From the IMG/VR virus record IMGVR_UViG_3300025732_000279, positions 1 through 22,979 of that record: 22,979 bases of DNA; one strand, 5' to 3'. The notes under the pieces are model-generated. The model was given only the letters and a program-made list of their open reading frames with translations. It was not told where the DNA came from and made no database searches. The translations under genes and the position numbers were made by a program. This document shows, piece after piece, positions 7,471-14,653 of the stretch; position 1 is the stretch's first letter; each line of letters opens with the position of its first letter. This DNA is from a virus.

Positions 7471-9534
7471 ATGCCTATCTCGTCTGGTCTGTACGACACA
7501 TCGACGCTGACATACGACACGGCTTCACGTTCGTATGACGGCTACGACGCACCGCTGGCAAACCTGCCTTCGGTCGGTGTGTTCATCGCATGGACTGACA
7601 CGCCCTACACAGTCTCGCCAGCATGGACAGAAATAAGCCAGTACGTCAGGCAGATCAGTATCCGTCGCGGTAGGCAAGACGACCTGCAACAGTTCGGCCC
7701 GGGTACAGCCTCGCTGGTACTGGACAACCGTGACAGGTTGTTCGACCCCTTCAACAGTTCGGGTGCGAACTACGCCAACCTGAAGCCACGCAAGCAAGTG
7801 AAGATCGTGGCGAACTGGAACGGTACAGAGTACCCGTTGTACCGGGGTTACGTCTCTGGCTGGCCTGTGGAATATACAGACGGTGGACTTGATTCCACGG
7901 TGACCATTGAATGTATTGACTTGATGGCGTTGATGGCGCGTGAAGTCTCTGCAAGTTCGTACTGTGAGGACTACACGCTGTCCCTAAATCCGACCGTGTT
8001 TATTCGCATGGCGCAACTGTCTGGCACATACAAGGATTCAACAGTCGGCACTTACACTCGTCGCTACTACGGGCTTGACACGGTAGTCAACAATTCCAAG
8101 TGGCAACCCAACCCGGCGGTAAGTAGCGGAACGACAAAATTGGATGCGTTTGTTATGTCGGTGATGATCAACGACAGCACCTCTGGCGCACAGGTCGGTT
8201 CGGTATCGCAGGTCAATTCAACCGCAGACGGTATTCTTACGCCTGCTCTGCAAGTGAGCGCGAACGCTGGTGTTGCTAATGCGCTTGGCGATCCGACCGC
8301 AACCGTTGCTGGTGGCTCGTTCACGTTCTCTTGTTTCGCGTCAATCTCTGGCACGTTCACAACGTCTGTCGGCATTCTGAACTGGGCCCCATCGCTCGCA
8401 CCGAAGATTTACGTTTATTCACCTACGAACACAACTGTTGCTGGGAAGATCGAAGTGTATTCGTACACGACCGCTGGCGTATTCTGGGGCGTACCTACAA
8501 CGAAGCGCATGATGGATGAAGCGGTACACCATTACTGCTTCGTCGTTGATGCTTCAGCATCGGTGCAATACATGTATCTGGATGGCGAACTGATCGGTTC
8601 GCAGGCGTACACAGGTACGTTGGCAACGTCGAACTTCACACAGTTGGGTGGCGGTAGTGTCGGCGCGGCTGGCAACATCACCTTTCAACACATGGCATGG
8701 TGGGAAGGTCGTGCGCTATCGGCAACTGAAGTGGCGACTATCTCGCGTTTCGGGCTGAACTACTACGACCAGCCTGCTGCTGACCGCGCACAGTTCTACT
8801 TGAACCAGACAACCGTACCGTCTGGGCTATACAACATTGACAGCCAAATGTCGTCGCGTGTCGCGGAATACCAGTTGAACGCCCAACCGATCCTGCCAGA
8901 ACTGCAACGCCTGACCGCAGGCGATGACGGTGAAATGTACGTTGACCGTGCAGGTATTCTGCAACTGGTTGACGGTAACCAATACTTCAATTCGTCACGC
9001 TCTAATACTTCGCAGATGACGTTCACCGATTCTGGTACTGGGATCGGCTACGACGCTGACGGTATCCGTCTCACATTGACTGCCGATCAGGTGCGTAACA
9101 CGGTGGTTGTTACCGGGTCGCGTGACTTCCAAGCGACCACATCTGATGCGACTTCAATCGCCACCTACGCTGACGCTGCCGAAAACATCGAAACCCGTCT
9201 GGCGACTGCGACGGATTGCAGCACTTTGGCGAGCAGGGTTCTGTCCATCTACAAGAACCCGAAGATGCAGATAGAACCGTTCATGTCGAAAGGTCAGGCG
9301 AACCCGTCTTACAACTGGCCTCGCCTGCTTGCGCTGGAACTGCTTGACCGTGTGACGTTCAAGAGGACACCTAGCGTCGGGTCTGCGATACAGAAGGATT
9401 TGTTGGTGCAAAGTATTGAACACAGGATTACGCCGGGGGAGTGGCAGACTGTGGTGAATGGTTCGACCCGTTACACGGGCTGGTTTATTATTGGCGTTTC
9501 GCTGATCGGTTCAAGTGAGGATGTGCTTTTGTAA
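7471..9534 (+). CDS. Minor tail protein / tail hub with LamG-like domain
   Basis: A 687-aa protein starting at ATG 7471. The N-terminal part (about residues 30-170) has the hub/distal-tail signature of actinophage minor tail proteins: 'W.eIs.yVR.I.I.RGR.D.L..F..G.a.l.LDNRDr.FDP' followed by 'p.r.vki.a.w.g..y.LyrGyv'. Residues about 283-430 form an inserted beta sandwich of the concanavalin/LamG type ('HHYCFVVDASASVQYMYLDG', then 'MAWWEGRALSATEVATI'), usually carbohydrate-binding. The rest (LQRLTAGDDGEMYVDRAG and onward) is the second hub half. It probably closes the tail tip and contacts the cell surface. Its stop overlaps the next gene by one base (TAATG). Confidence 0.8.
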   Translation: MPISSGLYDTSTLTYDTASRSYDGYDAPLANLPSVGVFIAWTDTPYTVSPAWTEISQYVRQISIRRGRQDDLQQFGPGTASLVLDNRDRLFDPFNSSGANYANLKPRKQVKIVANWNGTEYPLYRGYVSGWPVEYTDGGLDSTVTIECIDLMALMAREVSASSYCEDYTLSLNPTVFIRMAQLSGTYKDSTVGTYTRRYYGLDTVVNNSKWQPNPAVSSGTTKLDAFVMSVMINDSTSGAQVGSVSQVNSTADGILTPALQVSANAGVANALGDPTATVAGGSFTFSCFASISGTFTTSVGILNWAPSLAPKIYVYSPTNTTVAGKIEVYSYTTAGVFWGVPTTKRMMDEAVHHYCFVVDASASVQYMYLDGELIGSQAYTGTLATSNFTQLGGGSVGAAGNITFQHMAWWEGRALSATEVATISRFGLNYYDQPAADRAQFYLNQTTVPSGLYNIDSQMSSRVAEYQLNAQPILPELQRLTAGDDGEMYVDRAGILQLVDGNQYFNSSRSNTSQMTFTDSGTGIGYDADGIRLTLTADQVRNTVVVTGSRDFQATTSDATSIATYADAAENIETRLATATDCSTLASRVLSIYKNPKMQIEPFMSKGQANPSYNWPRLLALELLDRVTFKRTPSVGSAIQKDLLVQSIEHRITPGEWQTVVNGSTRYTGWFIIGVSLIGSSEDVLL

Positions 9535-10112
9535 TGGCTGTCAAGACGTTCACCGATAACACGGCTCTTCCTGCAAGTGACATAAACACCTATTTGGCGA
9601 ACAGCGGTTTGGTATTTGTCAAGCAAGTCACGGTCGGTTCAGCCGTGTCATCAGTTGATGTCACCTCATGCTTCAATAGCAGTTTTTCGTCCTATCGCAT
9701 AGTGCTAGATCAAATTTCTGCTAGTGCGACGCTAAACCTCGGCGCACGAATGTTGTCTGGCACAACCCCAGCCACCACCGCGTATTACGGGCTTTTGACT
9801 TACGCGAGCGTCACAGTTTCAGGGGCGTACGCCAGCGCAACAGACAACAACGCGTCTGCGTATTCGTTCGTGTGTTCGTTGGGAAATGGAAATTACATTT
9901 CTGCGGCGTTTGACCTGCTCAACCCTTACGACACCCGCGAAACGCGTCTTGGGCCATCGGCGTTCATCAAAACAATCGGTGCGACGGACATTGGAACATA
10001 CGTCGGAACGCTGTTCAACTCAACTTCGTATGACGGTATTCGTTTTTTGCCCAATGCCGCGCAAACCCTTACGGGTGGCACAATCACGGTGTACGGCTAC
10101 AGGGAGGGCTAA
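9534..10112 (+). CDS. Tail-tip / receptor-binding protein candidate, paralogue B
   Basis: A 192-aa protein, ATG 9534. The N-terminus (KTFTDNTALPASDINTYLAN) is a common tail-fibre leader ('F.ag..L.AsdlN..l') that differs from that of paralogue A. The remainder is a beta-rich Ser/Thr domain with 'CFNSSFSSYRIVLDQI' and the ending 'GTITVYGYREG', homologous by eye to 'CFSSLYDNYRIVVSGL' and 'GYVRVYGYRN' in the gene at 6877-7467. The two proteins thus appear to share one C-terminal domain on two attachment leaders. Likely a tail-tip component that contacts the host; this is inference from position and composition. Confidence 0.65.
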   Translation: MAVKTFTDNTALPASDINTYLANSGLVFVKQVTVGSAVSSVDVTSCFNSSFSSYRIVLDQISASATLNLGARMLSGTTPATTAYYGLLTYASVTVSGAYASATDNNASAYSFVCSLGNGNYISAAFDLLNPYDTRETRLGPSAFIKTIGATDIGTYVGTLFNSTSYDGIRFLPNAAQTLTGGTITVYGYREG

Positions 10113-10291
10113 TGCCACGCGTACAAATTGACGATCAAATTATTGAATTGACCGACGACGAAGCAGAAAACGGTGGATACACGGCAACTGGGATGAGCAA
10201 CTACCAGAGCCAAACAACCATTGTAGAAGAACCTGTTACGGAAGTACCTGCGCCTGTTGAAGAGGCGCAAACATCAACCGACGCTGGCTGA
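10112..10291 (+). CDS. Small acidic protein, function unknown
   Basis: A 59-aa ORF from ATG 10112 (TAATG overlap with the previous gene) to TGA 10289-10291. The sequence opens MPRVQIDDQIIELTDDEAE and has an acidic, Pro/Val/Glu-rich C-terminal half (VEEPVTEVPAPVEEA). Short acidic ORFs of this type often follow tail-fibre genes, and some act as assembly chaperones; nothing in this sequence proves that. It overlaps the signal-peptide region of the following surface protein by 19 bases if that protein starts at 10273. Confidence 0.6.
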   Translation: MPRVQIDDQIIELTDDEAENGGYTATGMSNYQSQTTIVEEPVTEVPAPVEEAQTSTDAG

Positions 10292-11412
10292 TCGCAGTCC
10301 CCGCGCTGCTACTCGCTTTCGCATCGACTGCGAACGCTGACAACCCGCGCATCACAGGAACACCCGCCGATTACTGGTTCACGTTCGATGAGCAACAGCA
10401 GTTCGTTGCCCGAACCTACGCGGCACAAGGCTACGGGTCTGATCCGATGCTGTGGCTTTACACGCAGGCAGGTGAACTGGTCGCACAGAACGACGACTGG
10501 TACGGGCTGCAATCCAACCTTGATCTGCTGGTAGCCCCCGGCACTTACCGTCTACGGGCAGGGTTCTGCTGCGGTGATCCTGACGCGACACGCCCCGGGC
10601 AGGTCTACGACTTAGGGACTTCCGCAGCCCCGGTCACTCCCAATGCCGATCCGACGACGACCTATCCGCAATCCACGACCACCAGCGTCGAATCGTCAAC
10701 AACAACGCAACCACCAGAAACGACTTCGACCACCGACGCACCGACCACAACCCTTCCCGAAACGACAACTTCTGTAGCGGAAACAATACCGACCACACAG
10801 CCCGTGGTGACTGACGCGCCAACCACCACGGGCGAGCCTGTACCGCAAACGGATCAGGTGGGTACAACCATCGTAGATGTGTCCACAACCGAAGAGATAC
10901 CAACCACAACGACGACTACCACGATTGCGGATGTTGCGACCAGTAGCGCAGAACCCCAACCAACTGTAGTGACCACGATCTTGCCCACGATCCTGCCCAC
11001 CTCTAGCCGACCGTTGCCAGAGCCACGCCCGACAGCCACCATTCCCCCGACAACCGCCCTAGAAGCGACGACAATTACGGAACCGCCTACGACTAGCACC
11101 ACCGAACTTTTAGTAACCACGACCCTTGTAGAGGCTGAACCGATCAGCCCCGAACCGATCACCGAACTGCCAGCCGACATACAAAACTTGACGGAGACAG
11201 AGAAGGCGCAACTAGTTGAGCAACTGAACGATGCCCCGGTGGAACTGAAACGCCAATTTGAGCAGACCGTGAACGTCTTTGGCGGTGGCTTCGATGACTA
11301 TGTGCCAGCAGACCAGCGCGTACCCGTAGGCACACGCAGAACACTCATCGCAGTCACGGGTGCGCTGGTAACTTTGTCGTCAACTGCGCCAGCCCGAAGG
11401 AACAGACGATGA
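10273..11412 (+). CDS. Secreted Thr/Pro-rich (mucin-like) surface protein with PPC-like domain, probable ATC start
   Basis: The frame is open from 10261 to 11412, but the first ATG (10447) lies well inside a conserved domain. Starting at ATC 10273, which follows GAAGAGG by 7 bases, gives 379 aa with a textbook Sec signal peptide: MNRRW, a hydrophobic core AVPALLLAFAS, and a cleavage site TANA|DN. Residues about 30-115 form a PPC-like beta sandwich (DPMLWLYTQAGELVAQNDDW, then LLVAPGTYRLRAGF). About 190 residues of Thr/Pro-rich linker follow. The C-terminal module has 'LTETEKAQLVEQL', 'VFGGGFDDYVPADQRVPV' and a short hydrophobic segment (TLIAVTGALVTLSS) between arginines, a possible membrane anchor. 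It lies between tail and lysis genes. Role unknown: surface exclusion, adhesion or a decorated virion protein are options. Confidence 0.7.
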   Translation: MNRRWLIAVPALLLAFASTANADNPRITGTPADYWFTFDEQQQFVARTYAAQGYGSDPMLWLYTQAGELVAQNDDWYGLQSNLDLLVAPGTYRLRAGFCCGDPDATRPGQVYDLGTSAAPVTPNADPTTTYPQSTTTSVESSTTTQPPETTSTTDAPTTTLPETTTSVAETIPTTQPVVTDAPTTTGEPVPQTDQVGTTIVDVSTTEEIPTTTTTTTIADVATSSAEPQPTVVTTILPTILPTSSRPLPEPRPTATIPPTTALEATTITEPPTTSTTELLVTTTLVEAEPISPEPITELPADIQNLTETEKAQLVEQLNDAPVELKRQFEQTVNVFGGGFDDYVPADQRVPVGTRRTLIAVTGALVTLSSTAPARRNRR

Positions 11413-11573
11413 AAGTTTGGCGCGAAATCACAGCACTAGCCTTCACCCTGCTTGCTTCGGTCATCACGATCCTGACCCTTTCAGGGAGACTGCAAACGTG
11501 GGCGTTGTGGCTGACGTTCGGCGCACTTGGCTTGCATCTTCTGGGGGTCGTCACAGACAAGGAAGATGAATGA
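11409..11573 (+). CDS. Small membrane protein of the lysis cassette, two TM segments
   Basis: A 54-aa ORF, ATG 11409 (ATGA overlap) to TGA 11573. It begins MKVWREITALAF and has two hydrophobic stretches (residues about 7-25 and 31-47), separated by SGRLQTW, then a short acidic tail (TDKEDE). Two-TM proteins of this size next to an endolysin are often holins or holin partners. Because the next gene is the better holin candidate, this one may be an antiholin or accessory lysis protein. It overlaps the next gene as ATGA. Confidence 0.6.
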   Translation: MKVWREITALAFTLLASVITILTLSGRLQTWALWLTFGALGLHLLGVVTDKEDE

Positions 11574-11794
11574 AAACTGTTGCCCTTCGGGTACTTGCCG
11601 TGTTCGGGTATTCCTCGCTTGCCGCTGTCGCAGGTGGGGCCATCGTCAATGTCGAACTGTGGAAGTCGGCGTTCATCGCTGGCGCGGTAGCCGCGTCGAA
11701 CGTAGTCGGGAAACTGCTTCAGGCGTATGCCAACGATGGCAAGATCGACCGTGACGAACTGAACGATGCGTTTGGTGGGAAGGCGAAGCGATGA
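11570..11794 (+). CDS. Holin
   Basis: A 74-aa protein, ATG 11570. The first hydrophobic segment is ALRVLAVFGYSSLAAVAGGAIV and the second is WKSAFIAGAVAASNVVGKLL. The C-terminal tail YANDGKIDRDELNDAFGG looks like the short acidic 'DGKi..dEin.aF' tail of actinophage holins. It should form holes in the cytoplasmic membrane that release the signal-less endolysin encoded directly downstream (ATGA overlap). No other function fits as well. Confidence 0.8.
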   Translation: MKTVALRVLAVFGYSSLAAVAGGAIVNVELWKSAFIAGAVAASNVVGKLLQAYANDGKIDRDELNDAFGGKAKR

Positions 11795-12291
11795 AATACA
11801 CAGGTTCAACCGACGCGCCCGGGCAGACGAAAGCCCGACCCGGCACAGAGAAACTGATTGACATTCTGAACAGCCGATGGGGGTTCAGCAATCTGGGCAT
11901 CTATGCGAACCGCCCGATGCGTGGCAGCAACCTTCTGTCAGTCCACGCGACGGGTCGTGCGGTCGATGCTGGTCTGCCGAAGAACAAGCAGGCAGATCAA
12001 GCGTGGGTATCGCAGGTGTTCGACTGGCTAGTTGCCAACCATGTTGCGCTTGGCATCGAAGAGGTACACCAATACTGGTTCAAGGACTGGGGCAGGGGAT
12101 TCCGCTGCGAGCGTAAGGAACTGGGTGGCAAGCCCGGGGTCAAAGTCTGGACTGCGACCGACAATGGCGGTACGCCCGGTGGCAAGTGGCTGCACATCGA
12201 ACTGTCACCAGCGATGGCAGACAACCCCAACGATTTTGTCAAGGCTTGGAAGTCGGTGAGCGCGACCGCACCCGCGCCAAACAAACCATGA
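11791..12291 (+). CDS. Endolysin, M15-type peptidase (VanY/L-Ala-D-Glu peptidase-like)
   Basis: A 166-aa protein without signal peptide, ATG 11791. The zinc-site motif SxHxxGxAxD is present as SVHATGRAVD, giving H52 and D59 as metal ligands. The third ligand is probably H135 in KWLHIELS near the C-terminus, where M15 enzymes have 'WH.E'. E137 or an upstream acidic residue would act as the general base. The enzyme should cut peptide cross-links or stem peptides in the host peptidoglycan after holin action. I see no cell-wall binding domain; the short tail after residue 150 is Ala/Pro-rich. It is coupled to the holin upstream and to a mini membrane protein downstream through ATGA overlaps. Confidence 0.88.
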   Translation: MKYTGSTDAPGQTKARPGTEKLIDILNSRWGFSNLGIYANRPMRGSNLLSVHATGRAVDAGLPKNKQADQAWVSQVFDWLVANHVALGIEEVHQYWFKDWGRGFRCERKELGGKPGVKVWTATDNGGTPGGKWLHIELSPAMADNPNDFVKAWKSVSATAPAPNKP

Positions 12292-12380
12292 TCGCGTTCG
12301 TCGTCTTTCTGGCGTTTGTCGGGCTGACGATCTGGGCTGTCAACACTCTGCTGAATGCGCTGCGTGATTTCGATGACTGA
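12288..12380 (+). CDS. Mini membrane protein (30 aa)
   Basis: Starts at ATG 12288, overlapping the endolysin stop as ATGA, and ends at TGA 12378-12380. One TM segment (IAFVVFLAFVGLTIWAV) is followed by a short charged end (LRDFDD). It overlaps the next gene by 8 bases. Small size, TM segment and strict coupling within the lysis cassette argue that it is translated. Accessory lysis function is inference. Confidence 0.55.
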   Translation: MIAFVVFLAFVGLTIWAVNTLLNALRDFDD

Positions 12381-12549
12381 AGCAATCATCGTTGCCATCA
12401 TCACGGGCGGGTTCGCTGTCGTCGTAGCGGTGCTACAAACTTTCCGCAAAGAGAACCGCGAGGATCACAACTTCGTTGTAACCTCGTTGAACAGGATTGA
12501 ACACAAGATCGACGACCACGTTAGGGATCACGCCACCGGGGAACTGTGA
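12373..12549 (+). CDS. Single-TM lysis-cassette protein with charged tail
   Basis: A 58-aa protein, ATG 12373 (overlap ATGACTGA). The N-terminal TM segment is AIIVAIITGGFAVVVAVLQ, followed by a basic/acidic helix (RKENREDHNFVVTSLNRIEHKIDDHV) and an end HATGEL. The arrangement of one TM helix plus a cytoplasmic helix with 'rIe.kiDdHv.dH' resembles small membrane proteins found after endolysin genes in actinophages, such as the DUF2746-like group. Possibly an antiholin or spanin-like accessory. An in-frame ATG further upstream (12355) would only add residues that overlap the previous gene. Confidence 0.6.
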   Translation: MTEAIIVAIITGGFAVVVAVLQTFRKENREDHNFVVTSLNRIEHKIDDHVRDHATGEL

Positions 12550-12565
12550 GAGGGGCCGAAGGGGT

Positions 12566-12799
12566 ATGGGAATCAGAGACGAACTAGAAGCCGAACTGAC
12601 GGTGGGGCTGACCCGCTGCAAGGTCGGTCGCTTCCTTGACACGCTGCCACCCGACGACGCTGCCGAAATTGGGCGCATCTTCAGCGAAGGCAAGTACCCG
12701 GTCGAAGCGATCCGCAGGGTTCTACTGAAGAGGGGCTTCGACGGTGGGATAACTGTGATGCACCGCCACGCAAGCAAGGACTGTTGCTGTGTCAATTGA
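12566..12799 (+). CDS. Small HTH-like protein with C-terminal Cys cluster
   Basis: A 77-aa protein. ATG 12566 has GAAGGGG just upstream and is preferred to the in-frame ATG at 12497, which lies inside the previous gene. The sequence KVGRFLDTLPPDDAAEIGRIF, then YPVEAIRRVLLKRGF, then VMHRHASKDCCC, is the pattern 'l..L......l...l......a..I...L...g......v.rH..g.C.C' seen in small phage DNA-binding proteins of the terminase-small-subunit or HTH type. DNA binding is inference. It overlaps the metallophosphoesterase by 11 bases. Confidence 0.55.
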   Translation: MGIRDELEAELTVGLTRCKVGRFLDTLPPDDAAEIGRIFSEGKYPVEAIRRVLLKRGFDGGITVMHRHASKDCCCVN

Positions 12800-13844
12800 A
12801 GAGGAATTGAACGCCATCGGCAACGACCGCATCGAATCGTTGCGGTACAAACGGCAACGCGACGACCTACAGAACCAGTTGAATCTGACGGTTGCCGAAC
12901 TGGAACAGACCCGCACCGCGCTCAAGTTCATTGAGTCCACGCAGGCTGCGACGATCCAACCGCCCCGCTGGTTGTCGCCAGAAAAACCGAAGCAGTCAGC
13001 CGCGACCCTTGCCCTACTGCTGTCCGATACGCACTTTGATGAGGTAGTGAACCCCGACGAGATACACGGGTTGAACGCCTACAACCGCGAGATAGCCACG
13101 ATGCGTCTGCACAAGTGGGGAACGAACGTGGTGAAATTGGCACGGCACTACCTAGCCGGGATCAAGTATGACGGCGTGGTGCTGATGCTGGGTGGTGATA
13201 CGTTCAGCGGTGACATTCACGAGGAACTGTCAGAGACGAACGAAGATTCGATGCTTGGCAGTTTGCTCTACTGGTCAGAACAGATCGCCGCGAGCATCGA
13301 CCTACTGCACGGGGAATTCGGCAAGGTTCATGTCGTCGCAGTACCGGGCAACCACGGGCGTACGACCCGTAAGCCACGGGCGAAGATGCGAGCCAAGACG
13401 AACTTCGACTGGCTGCTGGCGAAGATGGTCGAACGGCATTTTGCAGGCAACAAGGCGGTGACGTTTCAAGTCCCTGAATCTGCTGACTGCCTGTTCACGG
13501 TCTACGGGCGCGGTCATCTTTTGACCCACGGCGATCAGGCGCGGGGCGGTGGTGGCATCGGTGGCATCTGGCCCCCCATCATGCGACTTCGCGCACAGAA
13601 GATGCAGCGGTACATGGCGACTGGTGGGCAGTTCTCTACTTTGTGGATGGGCCATTGGCATCAACTGATCCAGACACCCGGAATGGTTGTGAACGGGTCG
13701 ATGAAGGGTGCTGACGAATACTCAATCGTCATGGGCTTCGGGTATGAGGAACCGCAGCAGGCGTTTAGCGTCATCGCGCCAGAGAAAGGTATTGTCTGGC
13801 AAGCCCCGGTGTTCTGTATGGATCGGGCTAAAGAAAAATGGTGA
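12789..13844 (+). CDS. Calcineurin-like metallophosphoesterase
   Basis: A 351-aa protein with GTG start 12789. The N-terminal 50 residues form a coiled coil (KRQRDDLQNQLNLTVAELEQ). All metallophosphoesterase blocks are present: LSDTHF (D80, H82), GGDTFSG at about 134-140, GNHGR at about 186-190, THGD at about 245-248 and GHWH at about 287-290. These residues coordinate a two-metal centre that hydrolyses phosphodiesters or phosphomonoesters. Similar phage proteins are often annotated as DNA-repair exonuclease-like, but the substrate is not known. It lies at the end of the late module, between a small HTH-like gene and a small conserved gene (overlap of 7 bases). Confidence 0.88.
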   Translation: MSIEEELNAIGNDRIESLRYKRQRDDLQNQLNLTVAELEQTRTALKFIESTQAATIQPPRWLSPEKPKQSAATLALLLSDTHFDEVVNPDEIHGLNAYNREIATMRLHKWGTNVVKLARHYLAGIKYDGVVLMLGGDTFSGDIHEELSETNEDSMLGSLLYWSEQIAASIDLLHGEFGKVHVVAVPGNHGRTTRKPRAKMRAKTNFDWLLAKMVERHFAGNKAVTFQVPESADCLFTVYGRGHLLTHGDQARGGGGIGGIWPPIMRLRAQKMQRYMATGGQFSTLWMGHWHQLIQTPGMVVNGSMKGADEYSIVMGFGYEEPQQAFSVIAPEKGIVWQAPVFCMDRAKEKW

Positions 13845-14077
13845 CGTACGATCTGGTGCTGGTCGTCTGGCATGACGCGCACAGCCTGAATCACGGTTGG
13901 CTGACCGTCGAAGAGATTGACGACGAACCGTGCGAGGTGCGAACGGTCGGGTATCTGATCCCTGACAGCAAGACGGGTCACGTTGTTGTTGCACAGTCTG
14001 TGAACACGAACGATGGCATTGACTCTGTGATGGCGATACCTGTTGCTATGGTTCAGCGTTTGACGATTCTTTCCTAG
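13838..14077 (+). CDS. Small conserved phage protein, unknown function
   Basis: A 79-aa protein, ATG 13838; GTG 13841 is also possible. The opening VTYDLVLVVWHDAHS, the middle CEVRTVGYLIPD and the end MAIPVAMVQRLTIL match a compact beta-rich protein seen in many phages: 'v.v.W.Da.......w........p..v..vGwl......v.......d......m.IP..mI..i..L'. No function is established that I know of. It is the last gene before the bidirectional terminator at 14131-14166. Confidence 0.65.
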   Translation: MVTYDLVLVVWHDAHSLNHGWLTVEEIDDEPCEVRTVGYLIPDSKTGHVVVAQSVNTNDGIDSVMAIPVAMVQRLTILS

Positions 14078-14130
14078 TCTCGCGGGGGGTCGGGTATTCC
14101 CCTTCCCCGATCCCCCGCACCCCCAAATGC

Positions 14131-14166
14131 AAAAGCCCCCCGCGAGTCATGGCGCAGGGGGCTTTT
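14131..14166. terminator. Bidirectional Rho-independent terminator
   Basis: AAAAGCCCCC at 14131-14140 pairs with GGGGGCTTTT at 14157-14166 around a 16-base loop. The A-tract on one side and T-tract on the other make it work on both strands. It lies between the convergent ends of the late operon (stop 14077) and the minus-strand pair (stop 14181), exactly where both need to end. Confidence 0.9.
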
Positions 14167-14180
14167 GTGTTCTGTCGTGT

Positions 14181-14426
14181 TTAGTCGGTGATGGGAACCA
14201 GTCGTTGTCCGAATCCCCATCCAAGACGCTTGTGCGTGTGTTCTGCAAAGTGTTGGTCGCACATGAACGCCCACAAACCGCTGATCGTCTGCGCGTCGTA
14301 GTGTGCTTTCTCTTTGCAGTAATCGCACGAGTACCCGTAATCGGGTGCAGTCGTGCCATCGGCTGACAAACCTTGTTCTTCACGCATCATTTGTTGCAGT
14401 TCATCTAGTTTGTCTTTTGCAGTCAT
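14181..14426 (-). CDS. Small zinc-binding protein (CxxC...CxxH)
   Basis: An 81-aa protein on the minus strand. The start ATG (14426-14424) has AAGGGGAA upstream, the phage's own strong SD; a longer in-frame start at 14468 would overlap the previous gene. An N-terminal helix (KDKLDELQQMMREEQ) is followed by YGYSCDYCKEKAHYD and FMCDQHFAEH, so C34, C37, C56 and H59 can bind zinc. It is second in a two-gene minus-strand operon and ends at the bidirectional terminator. It may be a DNA- or protein-binding regulator; no family assigned. Confidence 0.65.
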   Translation of the reverse strand: MTAKDKLDELQQMMREEQGLSADGTTAPDYGYSCDYCKEKAHYDAQTISGLWAFMCDQHFAEHTHKRLGWGFGQRLVPITD

Positions 14427-14455
14427 TTCATTCCCCTTCTGTTTGTGTTGTTGTT

Positions 14456-14653
14456 TCAGGATTCCCACTCAAGAATGTCCACGCGCATCGCATCGGTTGC
14501 TGAACCGCTGATGCGCGTGATTTCCCATGCTGTTTTGCAGGTCTTGCAGACACGCGAATACCGCTGACGAGGAACCGCAGGGATGCAATCCAAGTGAACG
14601 ATCTGCTGATGGCAGGGCATCGGGGCGGTAAGTCGCAGGCTGTCTGTGTCCAT
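14456..14653 (-). CDS. Small Cys-rich protein, probably from a leaderless transcript
   Basis: A 65-aa minus-strand protein starting MDTDSLRLTAPMPC. The ATG (14653-14651) lies 7 bases after a TACACT -10 box, so the transcript is likely leaderless; no SD is seen for this or the next in-frame ATG (14620). C14, C23 and the C36-x-x-C39 pair (RVCKTCKTAWEI) suggest a zinc ribbon. It is the first gene of the only minus-strand operon in the window and may be regulatory. The longer open frame up to 14701 runs through the promoter and is not used here. Confidence 0.6.
   Translation of the reverse strand: MDTDSLRLTAPMPCHQQIVHLDCIPAVPRQRYSRVCKTCKTAWEITRISGSATDAMRVDILEWES

Noticed and set aside
10258-10291. 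-1 frameshift that would fuse the 59-aa ORF to the surface protein
   Set aside because: No X_XXY_YYZ heptamer lies in the overlap, and a signal peptide in the middle of a fusion would make no sense.
10634-11180. Minus-strand frames opposite the Thr/Pro-rich protein
   Set aside because: Thr (ACN) repeats read in reverse give open Val/Gly/Trp-rich frames; these are composition artefacts.
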